64,000 nt of DNA, taken from contig NZ_BJHU01000059.1 of assembly GCF_005405905.1 (NCBI RefSeq), positions 433 through 64,432 of the forward strand, read 5' to 3'. Made by a program: the position numbers and the translations under genes. Origin of the DNA: Acidovorax sp. NB1 (lineage in GTDB: Bacteria > Pseudomonadota > Gammaproteobacteria > Burkholderiales > Burkholderiaceae_C). This document shows positions 1 to 7,765 of the stretch, one piece after another. The notes under the pieces are model-generated. The model was not told the DNA's origin. It saw only the letters and a list, made by a program, of their open reading frames with translations, and searched no databases. How positions within the stretch are numbered: the first letter of the stretch is position 1; each line of letters opens with the position of its first letter.

Positions 1-315
1 CGCGAGATCTATAACAACCAGCGGCCTCACGAAGCCCTCGCGATGCAGACACCGGCGCAGCGCTACCGCATGAGCCTCAGGCCCATGCCAACGAGCCTGG
101 CGCCCATCGAGTACTCCGAGCGTGACCATGTGATCACAGTGGGCTGGAATGGCTTTGTGAAGTTTCAGGGGCACAAGTTGCGGCTATCCAGCGCCCTGCA
201 CAGGCTGCCAGTGGCCTTGCGCCCGGATGACCTGCACGACGGGTGCTTTGACCTGTACTTCTGTCACCAGCGATTCATGCGCCTGGACATGAACGCTTTG
301 ACGGCTTCCAATTGA
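1..315 (+). CDS. IS481-family transposase, C-terminal fragment
   Basis: The reading frame is already open at base 1 and stops at 313-315, so this is the 3' end of a gene that begins outside the window. The visible start reads YNNQRPHEAL followed by TPAQRY, the tail of the DDE integrase domain typical of IS481 (and related IS3) transposases, which catalyse cut-and-join of IS ends. The last 70 residues form the small C-terminal domain seen in IS481 proteins. An internal ATG at 43 is not a real start. Probably the right-hand end of a complete IS; whether the IS is intact cannot be judged here. Confidence 0.8.
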   Translation, partial: REIYNNQRPHEALAMQTPAQRYRMSLRPMPTSLAPIEYSERDHVITVGWNGFVKFQGHKLRLSSALHRLPVALRPDDLHDGCFDLYFCHQRFMRLDMNALTASN

Positions 316-317
316 CG

Positions 318-369
318 AGGTGTTCCCTATGTCCCCGCACACCTGTTACCCATGTGTCCGGTCTGAACA
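318..369. repeat. putative right terminal region of the IS481-type element
   Basis: Just after the transposase stop, read on the minus strand, are two related motifs: GGACACATGGGTAACAG near the outer end and GGGACATAGGGAACA further in. Repeated transposase-binding motifs in the terminal repeat are usual for IS481 ends, which start TGT and finish ACA. The outer end would be the ACA at 367-369. The left end lies outside the window, so the inverted repeat cannot be confirmed. Confidence 0.45.
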
Positions 370-940
370 GCTTAGCCAAAAGAAAGTCACCAAAGAAAAG
401 GCGACCCTACAGGCTGCGTCCCTTCGCTTCGCTGCGGGCAACCTGCGGTGCTCGCGTCCAGCGGGGTCTCGCTCGAACTCGCTTCGTTTCACTGCGCTCA
501 GACAATCGCGAGCCCTGATCCGCTGGCCGCTGCGCTCCTCGGCGCATCCTGAAGGGAACCCGGGGTGCGGACATCCACACGGGCCATTGCTTCGCTGCGC
601 TCGGCCCCGCCTGCGCAGCGCGAGGCGATGGCCCGTAGGGCTGTTCGGCTGTTTGGATGTTCGGCTGCCCAACCCCCTGCTGGCTGCGCCTGCGGCGGGG
701 CGGTTGTGGGGTGGCACGCGCGTCGGAGCGCGCGTGCTTCGTGAACTGACTCGCCGTGGCTGTCCGAGCGGCGCGCGCAGCGCAGAGCGAGTTCCACGGC
801 GCACCCCGCAAGCGACCCGACGCAGGTTTGCCCCGTAGCGAAGCGCAGGGGTCGCAGGCTGGGGGTCGCCTTTCTTTTGGGTACTTTTCTTTGGCGAAGC
901 AAAGAACAAGTACCTCGGCCGCCGGGCCGAGACCCGGCCT
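370..940. repeat. large imperfect inverted-repeat (hairpin) element
   Basis: The 670 bases between the IS end and the DUF427 gene hold no convincing gene. Arms of about 78 bp at 370-447 and 821-900 are inverted copies: the left has GCCAAAAGAAAGTCACC and AAAAGGCGACC, and the right, reverse-complemented, has GCCAAAGAAAAGTACCC and AAAGGCGACC, then both continue with a CTTCGCT and a CAACCTGCG or CAAACCTGCG stretch. A second nested inverted repeat lies at 581-636 (GGGCCATTGCTTCGCTGCG against GCGCGAGGCGATGGCCC). From memory, similar sequences are dispersed in Comamonadaceae and Xanthomonas genomes. Long reading frames across it on both strands follow from the palindromic, GC-rich sequence and are not genes. 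Confidence 0.7.
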
Positions 941-1038
941 CCGCACTCAACACAAGCACGCGGCCAGCCAACCCCCCACTCCACAAACCAATCGGGTAAG
1001 GTACCCCCCGCCAACAAACACCCAGAAAAAGGACACCC

Positions 1039-1320
1039 ATGAAAGCAACTTGGAACGGCGTTGTCATCGCCGAAAGCGACGACACCGTAGTGGTCGAAGG
1101 CAACCACTACTTCCCCGAAAGCGCCCTCAAGCGCGAATACTTCACCTTCAGCAACCACAAGACCATGTGCGCCTGGAAGGGCCAGGCCAGCTACCTGTCG
1201 CTGCTGATCAACGGCGAAATGCACGCCGATGCCGCCTGGTTCTACGCCGACCCCAAGCCCGAGGCCGAAGAAATCCGGGGCCGCGTGGCGTTCTGGAAAG
1301 GCGTCAAGGTCACGGCCTGA
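1039..1320 (+). CDS. DUF427 domain protein
   Basis: A 93-residue protein that is essentially one DUF427 domain: KATWNG at the N-terminus, then an EGNHYFP segment, a core around CAWKGQASY (about residues 48-56), and a C-terminal AFWKGVKV. DUF427 proteins are small cytoplasmic beta-rich proteins of unknown biochemical role, common in proteobacteria and actinobacteria. The ATG at 1039 matches the usual family N-terminus. The gene stands alone between the hairpin element and the DnaA-box repeats. Family assignment is secure; function is unknown. Confidence 0.85.
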   Translation: MKATWNGVVIAESDDTVVVEGNHYFPESALKREYFTFSNHKTMCAWKGQASYLSLLINGEMHADAAWFYADPKPEAEEIRGRVAFWKGVKVTA

Positions 1321-1333
1321 ACCACGGCCTGTG

Positions 1334-1756
1334 GGTTATCCCTGCGGGCGCTGGACAATCATGTGGATAAGTTTTGGCAAGTCCTGTATGACAACTCCAA
1401 GTGCTTGATTTGTAAGGGCAAGCCCTGCATTGCATCTTTTTTAGGCAACACTTCAAAACGCAGCCGCGGTTATCCCGATCCTCACTGGACAATCTTGTGG
1501 ATAACCATGGACAAGCCTTGTATGAAGAACCTAAGTGATTGATTAACAAGGAATATCCTTGCATTGATTAAATAACAGGCAACCAGCAAGCAGCTTGCAA
1601 ACCCTGGCAAACCACCCACCACCAGGGCCCGGCCAGCCCCGGTTATCCCGCCCGCCACTGGACAATCTTGTGGATAACTGTGGACAAGCCTTGTATGACA
1701 GGCTTAAGTGCTTGATTTGCAAGGAATAAGCTTGCAGCGCCTAAAAAACAGGCAAT
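1334..1756 (+). repeat. three 116-bp direct repeats carrying DnaA boxes
   Basis: The 546-base gap between the DUF427 and methyltransferase genes contains three degenerate direct repeats of equal length: 1334-1449, 1468-1583 and 1641-1756. Each begins GGTTATCCC, continues with CTGGACAAT and TGTGGATAA, then TGTATGA, a TTGATT-AAGG stretch, a CTTGCA or CTGCA element, and ends AGGCAA. TGTGGATAA at 1362, 1496 and 1669 is the reverse complement of the perfect DnaA box TTATCCACA. Unit C adds TGTGGACAA (TTGTCCACA, an R5-like box) at about 1679. No dnaA, dnaN or parAB gene is nearby, so this is not obviously oriC; a DnaA-titrating or regulatory repeat is plausible. Confidence 0.75.
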
Positions 1757-1807
1757 CCAGCGGGGCATCCCATCTGCGGTACATTGCACACCGGCGCACC
1801 CCTTGAC

Positions 1808-1866
1808 GCTCCTTATTTCATAGCTGCTAGCGCTTGACAGATGCGCGCAAACGGCCAAAAAAGCCC
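1808..1866 (-). repeat. copy of the TAGCAGCTAT dispersed repeat
   Basis: Read on the minus strand this stretch gives TTTTTTGGCCGTTTGCGC, then a short TGTC, then GCGCTAGCAGCTATGAAATAAG. The same order is found at 9300-9360, 19213-19286 and 55933-55990 on the plus strand and, more loosely, at 45979-46066 on the minus strand. It forms the leader of the following methyltransferase gene. Confidence 0.6.
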
Positions 1867-2502
1867 ATGTCCAACGCCCTCCTCCAGCACAGTCCTGCCG
1901 CAGAACGCAACCAGGGCCCCATCTTGGCGCAGCTGCTGGCCTTGCTGGCGCCCACAGGGGCGGCGCTGGAGATTGCCAGCGGCACCGGACAACACGCCGC
2001 GCACTTTGCCGCAGCCCTGCCCGGCTGGAGCTGGCAGCCCACCGACCAGCAGGCCACCCACTTTGGATCCATCACTGGCTGGGCCGCACAGGCGCAGGCA
2101 CACAACGTGCGCGCGCCGCTGCGGCTCGATGTGTTGCACAACCCCTGGCCTGCCGACGACCCGGCCTTTGGCACTCCGTTCGACCTGATCTACTGCGCCA
2201 ACATGCTGCACATCGCCCCCTGGGCCTGCTGCACCGGGCTCATGCAGGGCGCGGCCCGCCACCTGGCGCCGGGCGGCCACCTGGTCACCTATGGCCCCTA
2301 CCTGGAAGACGGCGTGCCCACGGCCCCCGGCAACCTGGCTTTTGACGCCAGCCTGCGCGCACAAGACGCCGCCTGGGGCATTCGCCGCATCGAAGACGTG
2401 GCGGCGAATGCCGCCCAGGCCAGCCTGCAACTGGCAGCACGCCATGCAATGCCCGCCAACAACCTGCTGCTGGTGTGGACCCACGCCGCCCGCAACCTCT
2501 GA
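1867..2502 (+). CDS. DUF938 class I SAM-dependent methyltransferase-like protein
   Basis: 211 residues from the ATG at 1867. A Rossmann-fold methyltransferase core is visible: motif I EIASGTGQH at about 35-43, an acidic residue ending strand 2 at PTD (58-60), and DLIYCANMLHIAPW at about 106-119. The N-terminal HSPAAERNQGPIL is the signature start of the DUF938 family (human METTL26 belongs here), predicted to bind S-adenosylmethionine; the substrate is unknown. An in-frame ATG 11 codons upstream (1834) is less likely because family members begin just before the SPAAERN motif. The ferredoxin gene follows after 12 bases, so the two may be co-transcribed. Confidence 0.8.
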   Translation: MSNALLQHSPAAERNQGPILAQLLALLAPTGAALEIASGTGQHAAHFAAALPGWSWQPTDQQATHFGSITGWAAQAQAHNVRAPLRLDVLHNPWPADDPAFGTPFDLIYCANMLHIAPWACCTGLMQGAARHLAPGGHLVTYGPYLEDGVPTAPGNLAFDASLRAQDAAWGIRRIEDVAANAAQASLQLAARHAMPANNLLLVWTHAARNL

Positions 2503-2514
2503 ATTCACACGCCC

Positions 2515-2808
2515 ATGAACACACCCGCCGCCCCTTTCTTCATCGCCAAGGTCGAGCCCGAAGGCACCCAGTGCGACGCTTGGCCCGAACAGCCCTTGCT
2601 GCTGTCCATGGAGCAAGGCGGCATCGACTGGCCCAGCTCCTGCCGCAACGGCACCTGCCGCACCTGCCTTGGCCAGCTGATGGAAGGCACGGTGCGCTAC
2701 GCCATCGAATGGCCGGGCCTCACGGCCGAAGAAAAGGAAGAAGGCTGCGTGTTGCCCTGCGTGGCCTACCCCACATCAGACGTGGTGCTGCAGGGCAGCG
2801 CCATCTGA
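2515..2808 (+). CDS. plant-type [2Fe-2S] ferredoxin
   Basis: 97 residues, a single 2Fe-2S ferredoxin domain. Cluster ligands are Cys43, Cys48, Cys51 and Cys82 in the pattern C-x4-C-x2-C-x30-C (SSCRNGTCRTC and LPCVAYP). It should act as a one-electron carrier in the cytoplasm. It resembles stand-alone ferredoxins and the ferredoxin domain of oxygenase reductases but has no attached reductase domain, and no oxygenase or reductase gene is adjacent. Two further cysteines (20 and 78) are not expected ligands. The partner is unknown. Confidence 0.85.
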   Translation: MNTPAAPFFIAKVEPEGTQCDAWPEQPLLLSMEQGGIDWPSSCRNGTCRTCLGQLMEGTVRYAIEWPGLTAEEKEEGCVLPCVAYPTSDVVLQGSAI

Positions 2809-3194
2809 TCTGCCTCAAGCGCAACCCCGTTCAGAGACGGAACGGGCCCCGGTGCACTAAAATCCACGCCTTTGGGGGCACGGGAGCCTCTGCATGAATG
2901 ACGCGGCGTGTGCGCTGCGGATCGGGATGGGTTGCAAGGCGCAAAGCACAGCAATAGCGGGGCTATTGCGAGCATTTGCAACGCAGCAGACAGCCCGAGA
3001 CCGCAGATGCACGCGGTGCGATGATTCATATAGAGGCTCCCCAGCTCCTTTGACGTGCGGCAGCGCCGCATCGCATGTTCTTTGGGGCGGTTTCTTGGGG
3101 GCACAGCAGTTGCCTTCGGCCACGGGAACCTGTGCTGCAGCACACCGCCAGCTGGCAAGCCGCCAGAGGCTCCCACAGAAAGCCCCAACCTTCC
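2809..3194. other. long leader upstream of ribB with a palindromic repeat; no gene
   Basis: 386 bases separate the ferredoxin stop from the ribB start. 2932-2985 is a palindromic dispersed repeat (separate entry). The last 120 bases have pairing potential: TTTGGGGC near 3080 can pair with GCCCCAA near 3183, and GTGCTGCAGCAC near 3132 is self-complementary. I looked for the FMN riboswitch core (GGGGCAGGGTGAAATTCCC with GACCGGCGGT) and did not find it. Reading frames here have no family resemblance. Confidence 0.5.
2932..2985 (+). repeat. palindromic dispersed repeat, copy 1
   Basis: The core GCAATAGCGGGGCTATTGC lies between GCGCAAAGCACA and GAGCATTTGCAACG. A second copy, inverted, lies at 17374-17425 with the same flanks and core GCCATAGCTCGGGCTATGGC. 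The stem changes are compensatory: an A-T pair here is a C-G pair there, so both copies keep the hairpin. Confidence 0.65.
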
Positions 3195-4316
3195 ATGAAC
3201 ACCCCCCTCACCCCCGTGCCGATCTCGCCCGTCGAGGACATCGTGGCCGAGATGCGCGCCGGGCGCATCGTCATCCTGGTGGATGAAGAAGACCGCGAAA
3301 ACGAAGGCGACCTCGTCCTGGCTGCCGACCATGTCACGCCCGAGGCCATCAACTTCATGGCCCGCTTTGGCAGGGGCCTGATCTGCCTGACCTTGAGCCG
3401 CGAGCGCTGCGAGTTTCTCAAGCTGCCTCCCATGGCCGCGCGCAACGGCACCGTGTACAGCACGGCCTTCACCGTCTCCATCGAAGCGGCAGAGGGCGTG
3501 ACCACCGGCATTTCGGCCGCCGACCGCGCCCGCACCGTGCAGGTGGCCGTGGACCGCAACAGCCAGCCCAGCGACCTGGTGCAGCCCGGTCACATCTTCC
3601 CGCTGCAAGCGGTGGACGGCGGCGTGCTGATGCGCGCCGGCCACACCGAAGCCGGTTGCGACCTGGCCGCCATGGCGGGCTGCAGCCCCGCATCGGTGAT
3701 CTGCGAGATCATGAAGGACGACGGCACCATGGCCCGCCTGCCCGATCTGCAGCTGTTTGCGGCCGAGCACGGCCTCAAGATCGGCACCATTGCCGACCTG
3801 ATCGAATACCGCAGCCGCAACGAATCGCTGGTCGAAAAGGTGGGCACGCGCACGCTGCAGACGGCCTACGGCGAGTTCACCGCCCACGCCTTCCGCGACA
3901 AGCCCAGCCAGGCCGTGCACCTGGCGCTGGTCAAGGGCCAGTGGAGCGCTGACGACGTGGTGCCCGTGCGCGTGCACGAGCCACTGTCGGTGTTCGACGC
4001 GCTCGAAGTCAACCGCTCCATGCACTCGTGGGGCCTGGACACCAGCCTGCAATACCTCGCCAAGCAAGGCAAGGGCGTGGCGGTGCTGCTCAACTGCGGC
4101 GAAAGCGCTGCCCAGCTGCTGGCCCAGTTTGAAGGCACGGCCCGTGCGGCCCAGGCCCCCGAGCGCGGCCGCATGGACCTGCGCACCTACGGCGTGGGCG
4201 CGCAGATCCTGCGCGAATGCGGCGTGCACAAGATGGCCCTGATGGGCCAGCCGCGCCGCATGCCCAGCATGGCGGGCTACGGCCTCGAAATCACCGGCTT
4301 CATCCCCAAGGAATAA
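3195..4316 (+). CDS. ribB: 3,4-dihydroxy-2-butanone-4-phosphate synthase with degenerate GTP cyclohydrolase II domain
   Basis: 373 residues. The N-terminal 200 are a full DHBP synthase: the acidic metal loop [11 protein letters not shown] and the RAGHTEA motif are present. It converts ribulose 5-phosphate to dihydroxybutanone phosphate for riboflavin synthesis. The C-terminal half is collinear with GTP cyclohydrolase II but lacks the zinc-binding cysteine cluster (C-x10-C-x-C) and catalytic motif; the equivalent stretch reads [13 protein letters not shown]. The protein is therefore RibBA-shaped but probably only RibB-active, as in many proteobacteria. The ATG at 3195 follows a long leader; a frame extending to 3075 lacks family support. 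ribH starts 5 bases after the stop. Confidence 0.92.
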   Translation: MNTPLTPVPISPVEDIVAEMRAGRIVILVDEEDRENEGDLVLAADHVTPEAINFMARFGRGLICLTLSRERCEFLKLPPMAARNGTVYSTAFTVSIEAAEGVTTGISAADRARTVQVAVDRNSQPSDLVQPGHIFPLQAVDGGVLMRAGHTEAGCDLAAMAGCSPASVICEIMKDDGTMARLPDLQLFAAEHGLKIGTIADLIEYRSRNESLVEKVGTRTLQTAYGEFTAHAFRDKPSQAVHLALVKGQWSADDVVPVRVHEPLSVFDALEVNRSMHSWGLDTSLQYLAKQGKGVAVLLNCGESAAQLLAQFEGTARAAQAPERGRMDLRTYGVGAQILRECGVHKMALMGQPRRMPSMAGYGLEITGFIPKE

Positions 4317-4321
4317 AAAAT

Positions 4322-4786
4322 ATGTTTGGCGCAGAAAAAGGCACCGCAGACAAACTGGACGGCAAGAAGCTGCACATCGGCATCGTGCAGGCCCGTTTCA
4401 ACGAAAGCATCACCAACACCCTGGCTGCCGCCTGCCGCGCAGAGCTGCTGGCCCTGGGCGTGCAAGAAAAGCACATCAAGCATGTGCTGGTGCCCGGAGC
4501 GCTCGAAGTGCCCGTGGCCCTGCAGGCCATGGCCGAAAGCGATGAATACGACGCGCTGATTGCGCTGGGCTGCATCATCCGAGGCGAGACCTACCACTTC
4601 GAGCTGGTGGCCAACGAATCCGGCGCGGGCGTCACGCGCCTGTCGCTGGACTACCAGATCCCGATTGCCAACGCCATCATCACCACCGAGAACATGGAAC
4701 AGGCCATCGCCCGCCAGACCGAAAAGGGTACCGATGCGGCCCGCGTGGCGGTGGAAATGGCCAACCTGCTGGACGAACTGTCATGA
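4322..4786 (+). CDS. ribH: 6,7-dimethyl-8-ribityllumazine synthase
   Basis: 154 residues, the usual size for this subunit. Family landmarks: an N-terminal [13 protein letters not shown] segment, [12 protein letters not shown], and [19 protein letters not shown], which includes the catalytic histidine. It condenses dihydroxybutanone phosphate with the ribitylamino-uracil to give lumazine, the step just before riboflavin synthase, and normally assembles as pentamers or a 60-mer. The ATG at 4322 lies 5 bases after ribB, and the stop overlaps the nusB start in an ATGA, indicating a translationally coupled ribB-ribH-nusB operon. Confidence 0.95.
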   Translation: MFGAEKGTADKLDGKKLHIGIVQARFNESITNTLAAACRAELLALGVQEKHIKHVLVPGALEVPVALQAMAESDEYDALIALGCIIRGETYHFELVANESGAGVTRLSLDYQIPIANAIITTENMEQAIARQTEKGTDAARVAVEMANLLDELS

Positions 4787-5322
4787 GCGAAAACACCCCC
4801 ACGCCATCGTCGGCACGCCCGCCCAAGCAGAGCCGCACGGGCCTCAAGAGCACCGGCACACGCAAGGCAGCCTCCAAGTCCAACCGCAGCCGCGCGCGCG
4901 AGTTTGCGCTGCAGGCGCTGTACCAGCACCTGGTGGGCGGCAACGACGCCCATGCCATCGACGCTTTCACGCGCGACCTGGCGGGCTTTCACAAGGCGGA
5001 CTCGGTGCACTACGACGCGCTGCTGCACGGCTGCATCGCCAACGCGGCCGAGATGGACGCACTCATTACCCCGCTGCTGGACCGCAAGATGGCCGAGATC
5101 TCGCCCATCGAGCACGCCACCATGTGGATCGGCGTGTACGAGTTCCAGAACTGCCTGGATGTGCCCTGGCGCGTGGTGCTGAACGAGTGCATCGAACTCG
5201 CCAAGGAGTTCGGCGGCACGGACGGCCACAAATACGTGAACGCCGTGCTCAACGGCCTGGCCCCGAAGCTGCGCGCAGTGGAAGTGGCGGCCGACAAGGC
5301 CCCAGGCACAGGCGCCGCCTGA
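4783..5322 (+). CDS. nusB: transcription antitermination factor NusB
   Basis: 179 residues. The NusB all-helical domain begins after a basic, disordered N-terminus of about 40 residues ([11 protein letters not shown] then [11 protein letters not shown]) at [12 protein letters not shown], and includes the conserved WIGVYEF and [25 protein letters not shown]-type C-terminal segments. With NusE (S10) it binds boxA RNA and supports rRNA antitermination. Coupling to ribH by an ATGA overlap is the common bacterial arrangement. The N-terminal extension is longer than in E. coli NusB (139 residues). Confidence 0.95.
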   Translation: MSENTPTPSSARPPKQSRTGLKSTGTRKAASKSNRSRAREFALQALYQHLVGGNDAHAIDAFTRDLAGFHKADSVHYDALLHGCIANAAEMDALITPLLDRKMAEISPIEHATMWIGVYEFQNCLDVPWRVVLNECIELAKEFGGTDGHKYVNAVLNGLAPKLRAVEVAADKAPGTGAA

Positions 5323-5431
5323 CCCAGCCCGCCGCCGTCCTGCCTTTTGAACCGGGGCGGCTTCGTTTTTTCCCTCTTAGCCCCCACGCCCGAAAGGCCC
5401 ACAAGGCTCGGTCTGGGCAGGATGCCATTCC

Positions 5432-6616
5432 ATGAAGTTTTCCACGCGCGCCGAGCGCATTGAACCGTTTTATGTGATGGAGGTCGCCAAGGCCGCGCAG
5501 GCCCTGGCCCGCGAGGTGGCGGGCACGCGTGAGCCGATGATCTTCTTGAACATCGGCGAGCCCGACTTCACCGCCCCACCCCTGGTGCAGGAAGCCGCAG
5601 CCCGCGCTGTGCACAACGGCGCCACGCAGTACACCAACGCGCTGGGGCTGGATGCCCTGCGCGAGCGCATTAGCGGCTGGTACCAGAGCCGCTTTGGCGT
5701 CGATGTGCCTGCGCGCCGCATCGTGGTCACAGCGGGTGCATCGGCTGCGCTGCAGCTGGCCTGCCTGGCGCTCATCGAGTCGGGCGACGAAATTTTGATG
5801 CCCGACCCGAGCTACCCCTGCAACCGCCACTTCGTGAGCGCCGCAGAAGGCAAGGCCGTGCTGCTGCCCACCACGGCGGCCGAGCGCTACCAGCTGAGCG
5901 CCGACAAGGTGCGTGCGGCGTGGAATGAAAAAACGCGCGGCGTGCTGCTGGCCTCGCCGTCCAACCCCACAGGCACCTCGATTGCGCCCGATGAGCTGCG
6001 CCGCATCCATGACGTGGTGCGATCGCACGACGGCATCACGATGATCGACGAGATCTACCTGGGCCTGTCGTACGAGGAAGAGTTTGGCCACACTGCACTC
6101 GCCATCGACGACAAAATCGTCAGCATCAACAGCTTCAGCAAATACTTCAACATGACAGGCTGGCGCCTGGGCTGGATGGTGGTGCCTGAGGCCATGGTGC
6201 CCGTGGTAGAACGCCTTGCGCAGAACCTGTTCATCTGCGCCAGCACCGTGTCACAGCATGCGGCGCTGGCCTGCTTTGAAGCCGAGAGCATTGCCGAATA
6301 CGAACGCCGCCGCGCCGAATTCAAGGCGCGGCGCGACTTCTTCATCCCCGCGCTGCAATCTTTGGGCCTGAATGTGCCCGTGATGCCCGATGGCGCCTTC
6401 TACGCGTGGGCCGACTGCACGCAGGCTGCGCAGCGCCTGGGTGTGACTGGCAGCTGGGACTTTGCGTTTGAGCTGATGCGCCGCGCGCACATTGCCGTGA
6501 CACCGGGTCGCGACTTTGGCACGGCCGAGCCCGAGCGCTTCATCCGCTTCTCCACCGCCAATTCGATGGCGCAGCTGGAAGAGTCTGTGGCGCGGTTGCG
6601 CACGCTGCTCGGCTGA
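5432..6616 (+). CDS. PLP-dependent class I/II aminotransferase
   Basis: 394 residues, fold-type I aminotransferase. Visible landmarks: NIGEPDF at 40-46, SNPTG at 177-181, DEIYLGLSY at 206-214 and the PLP lysine in SFSKYFNMTGWRLG (Lys237), with the phosphate-binding arginine six residues later. The family contains aspartate, alanine and aromatic aminotransferases; the substrate cannot be fixed from sequence alone. The gene sits 109 bases after nusB and 4 bases before the ybgC start, and may be co-transcribed with ybgC-tol. Confidence 0.85.
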   Translation: MKFSTRAERIEPFYVMEVAKAAQALAREVAGTREPMIFLNIGEPDFTAPPLVQEAAARAVHNGATQYTNALGLDALRERISGWYQSRFGVDVPARRIVVTAGASAALQLACLALIESGDEILMPDPSYPCNRHFVSAAEGKAVLLPTTAAERYQLSADKVRAAWNEKTRGVLLASPSNPTGTSIAPDELRRIHDVVRSHDGITMIDEIYLGLSYEEEFGHTALAIDDKIVSINSFSKYFNMTGWRLGWMVVPEAMVPVVERLAQNLFICASTVSQHAALACFEAESIAEYERRRAEFKARRDFFIPALQSLGLNVPVMPDGAFYAWADCTQAAQRLGVTGSWDFAFELMRRAHIAVTPGRDFGTAEPERFIRFSTANSMAQLEESVARLRTLLG

Positions 6617-6620
6617 ACCC

Positions 6621-7040
6621 ATGGCGTTCGAGTTCCCCGTCCGCATCTACTGGGAAGACACCGATGCCGGTGGCATCGTGTTCTATGCCAACTACCTCAA
6701 GTTCTTCGAGCGCGCGCGCACCGAGTGGCTGCGCTCGCTGGGCGTGGGTCAACAGCTTCTTCGGGAACATACCGGCGGCATGTTTGTCGTAACCGACGCG
6801 CAGCTGCGCTACCACCGCCCCGCGCGGCTGGACGATGAACTGATTGTTACTGCCGCCCTGCAGGACGCAGGCCGGGCATCGTTGACAATAGTGCAGCAGG
6901 CGCTCCTGAAACCAGAGCAAATGACCGACCAGCCCCCCACCTTGCTGACCGAAGGCACCATCCGCATCGGATGGGTCGATGCCGCCACGATGCGCCCCGC
7001 AAGAATCCCGAGCCCCCTTCTGGAACAACTCACACCATGA
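6621..7040 (+). CDS. ybgC: YbgC-type acyl-CoA thioesterase of the Tol-Pal system
   Basis: 139 residues, a single hotdog-fold thioesterase. The active-site segment WEDTDAGGIVFYANY (about 11-25) contains the catalytic aspartate (Asp15). YbgC proteins hydrolyse acyl-CoA thioesters and are almost always encoded at the head of tolQRA, as here. The ATG at 6621 follows the aminotransferase stop by 4 bases, and its stop overlaps the tolQ start in an ATGA, so coupling is expected. The frame extends upstream into the aminotransferase, but this start fits the family. Confidence 0.93.
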   Translation: MAFEFPVRIYWEDTDAGGIVFYANYLKFFERARTEWLRSLGVGQQLLREHTGGMFVVTDAQLRYHRPARLDDELIVTAALQDAGRASLTIVQQALLKPEQMTDQPPTLLTEGTIRIGWVDAATMRPARIPSPLLEQLTP

Positions 7041-7750
7041 ACTCCCAAAACATGTCCATCATCTCCCTGGTGCTGCACGCCAGCTGGGTGGTGCAACTCG
7101 TGATGCTGCTGCTGCTGGGCGTGTCGGTGGCGAGCTGGGCGGCCATCTTCCGCAAGCTGTTTGCACTCAAGCGCGTGAAGACCCTGAACGAGGACTTCGA
7201 GCGCGAATTCTGGTCGGGCACCAGCCTGAACGATCTGTATGCCGCTGCCGCCCAGAACGCCAAGCAGGCAGGCCCCATGGAACGCATTTTTGCCAGCGGC
7301 ATGCGCGAGTACCAGAAGCTGCGTGAGCGCCGAATCGCGGACCCCGGCACGCTGCTCGATGGCGCCCGCCGTGCGATGCGCGCGAGCTTCCAGCGCGAGA
7401 TGGATGTGGTGGAGTCCAGCCTGTCCTTCCTGGCCTCGGTCGGCTCGGTATCCCCATATGTGGGCCTCTTCGGCACGGTGTGGGGCATCATGCATGCCTT
7501 CACCGGCTTTGCCGGCATGGAACAGGTCACGCTGGCCACTGTGGCACCTGGCATTGCCGAAGCCCTGGTGGCCACGGCGATTGGCCTGTTTGCCGCCATC
7601 CCTGCCGTGATCGCCTACAACCGCTTTGCGCGTGACATCGACCGCGTGGCCACGCACCAGGAGACCTTCATCGAGGAGTTCTCCAACATCCTGCAGCGCA
7701 ACCTGGGGGCGCAGCCCGCGTCCACAGGCCACACGGCCTCGGGCCACTGA
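7037..7750 (+). CDS. tolQ: Tol-Pal system proton channel subunit TolQ
   Basis: 237 residues with the three-helix MotA/TolQ/ExbB topology: a first transmembrane segment near 15-37 (LMLLLLGVSVASWAAIF) and two more in the last half, with the conserved GTVWGIMHAF and the LVATAIGLFAAIPAVIAYN helix. With TolR it forms the inner-membrane motor that uses the proton gradient to energise TolA, needed for outer-membrane invagination during division. Overlaps ybgC by 4 bases; tolR starts 15 bases after the stop behind a GGGAGG ribosome-binding site. Confidence 0.96.
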   Translation: MNSQNMSIISLVLHASWVVQLVMLLLLGVSVASWAAIFRKLFALKRVKTLNEDFEREFWSGTSLNDLYAAAAQNAKQAGPMERIFASGMREYQKLRERRIADPGTLLDGARRAMRASFQREMDVVESSLSFLASVGSVSPYVGLFGTVWGIMHAFTGFAGMEQVTLATVAPGIAEALVATAIGLFAAIPAVIAYNRFARDIDRVATHQETFIEEFSNILQRNLGAQPASTGHTASGH

Positions 7751-7765
7751 TCTGGGAGGCGCCCC

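Noticed and set aside
346-1224. Overlapping long frames across the hairpin element on both strands
   Set aside because: They follow the palindromic GC-rich sequence, with Arg/Ala/Ser-rich low-complexity products and no family similarity.
1334-1756. Chromosomal origin oriC or a plasmid origin
   Set aside because: No dnaA, dnaN, gidA, rep or par gene is nearby, and the surroundings are ordinary chromosomal genes; box presence alone is not enough.
2986-3194. FMN riboswitch upstream of ribB
   Set aside because: TTCTTTGGGGC near 3078 looks like the start of an RFN element, but the conserved GGTGAAATTCCC and GACCGGCGGT parts are absent.
5323-5431. Intrinsic terminator between nusB and the aminotransferase
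   Set aside because: GCCGCC and GGCGGC can pair ahead of TTCGTTTTTT, but the loop is about 20 bases and the pairing is weak; not called.
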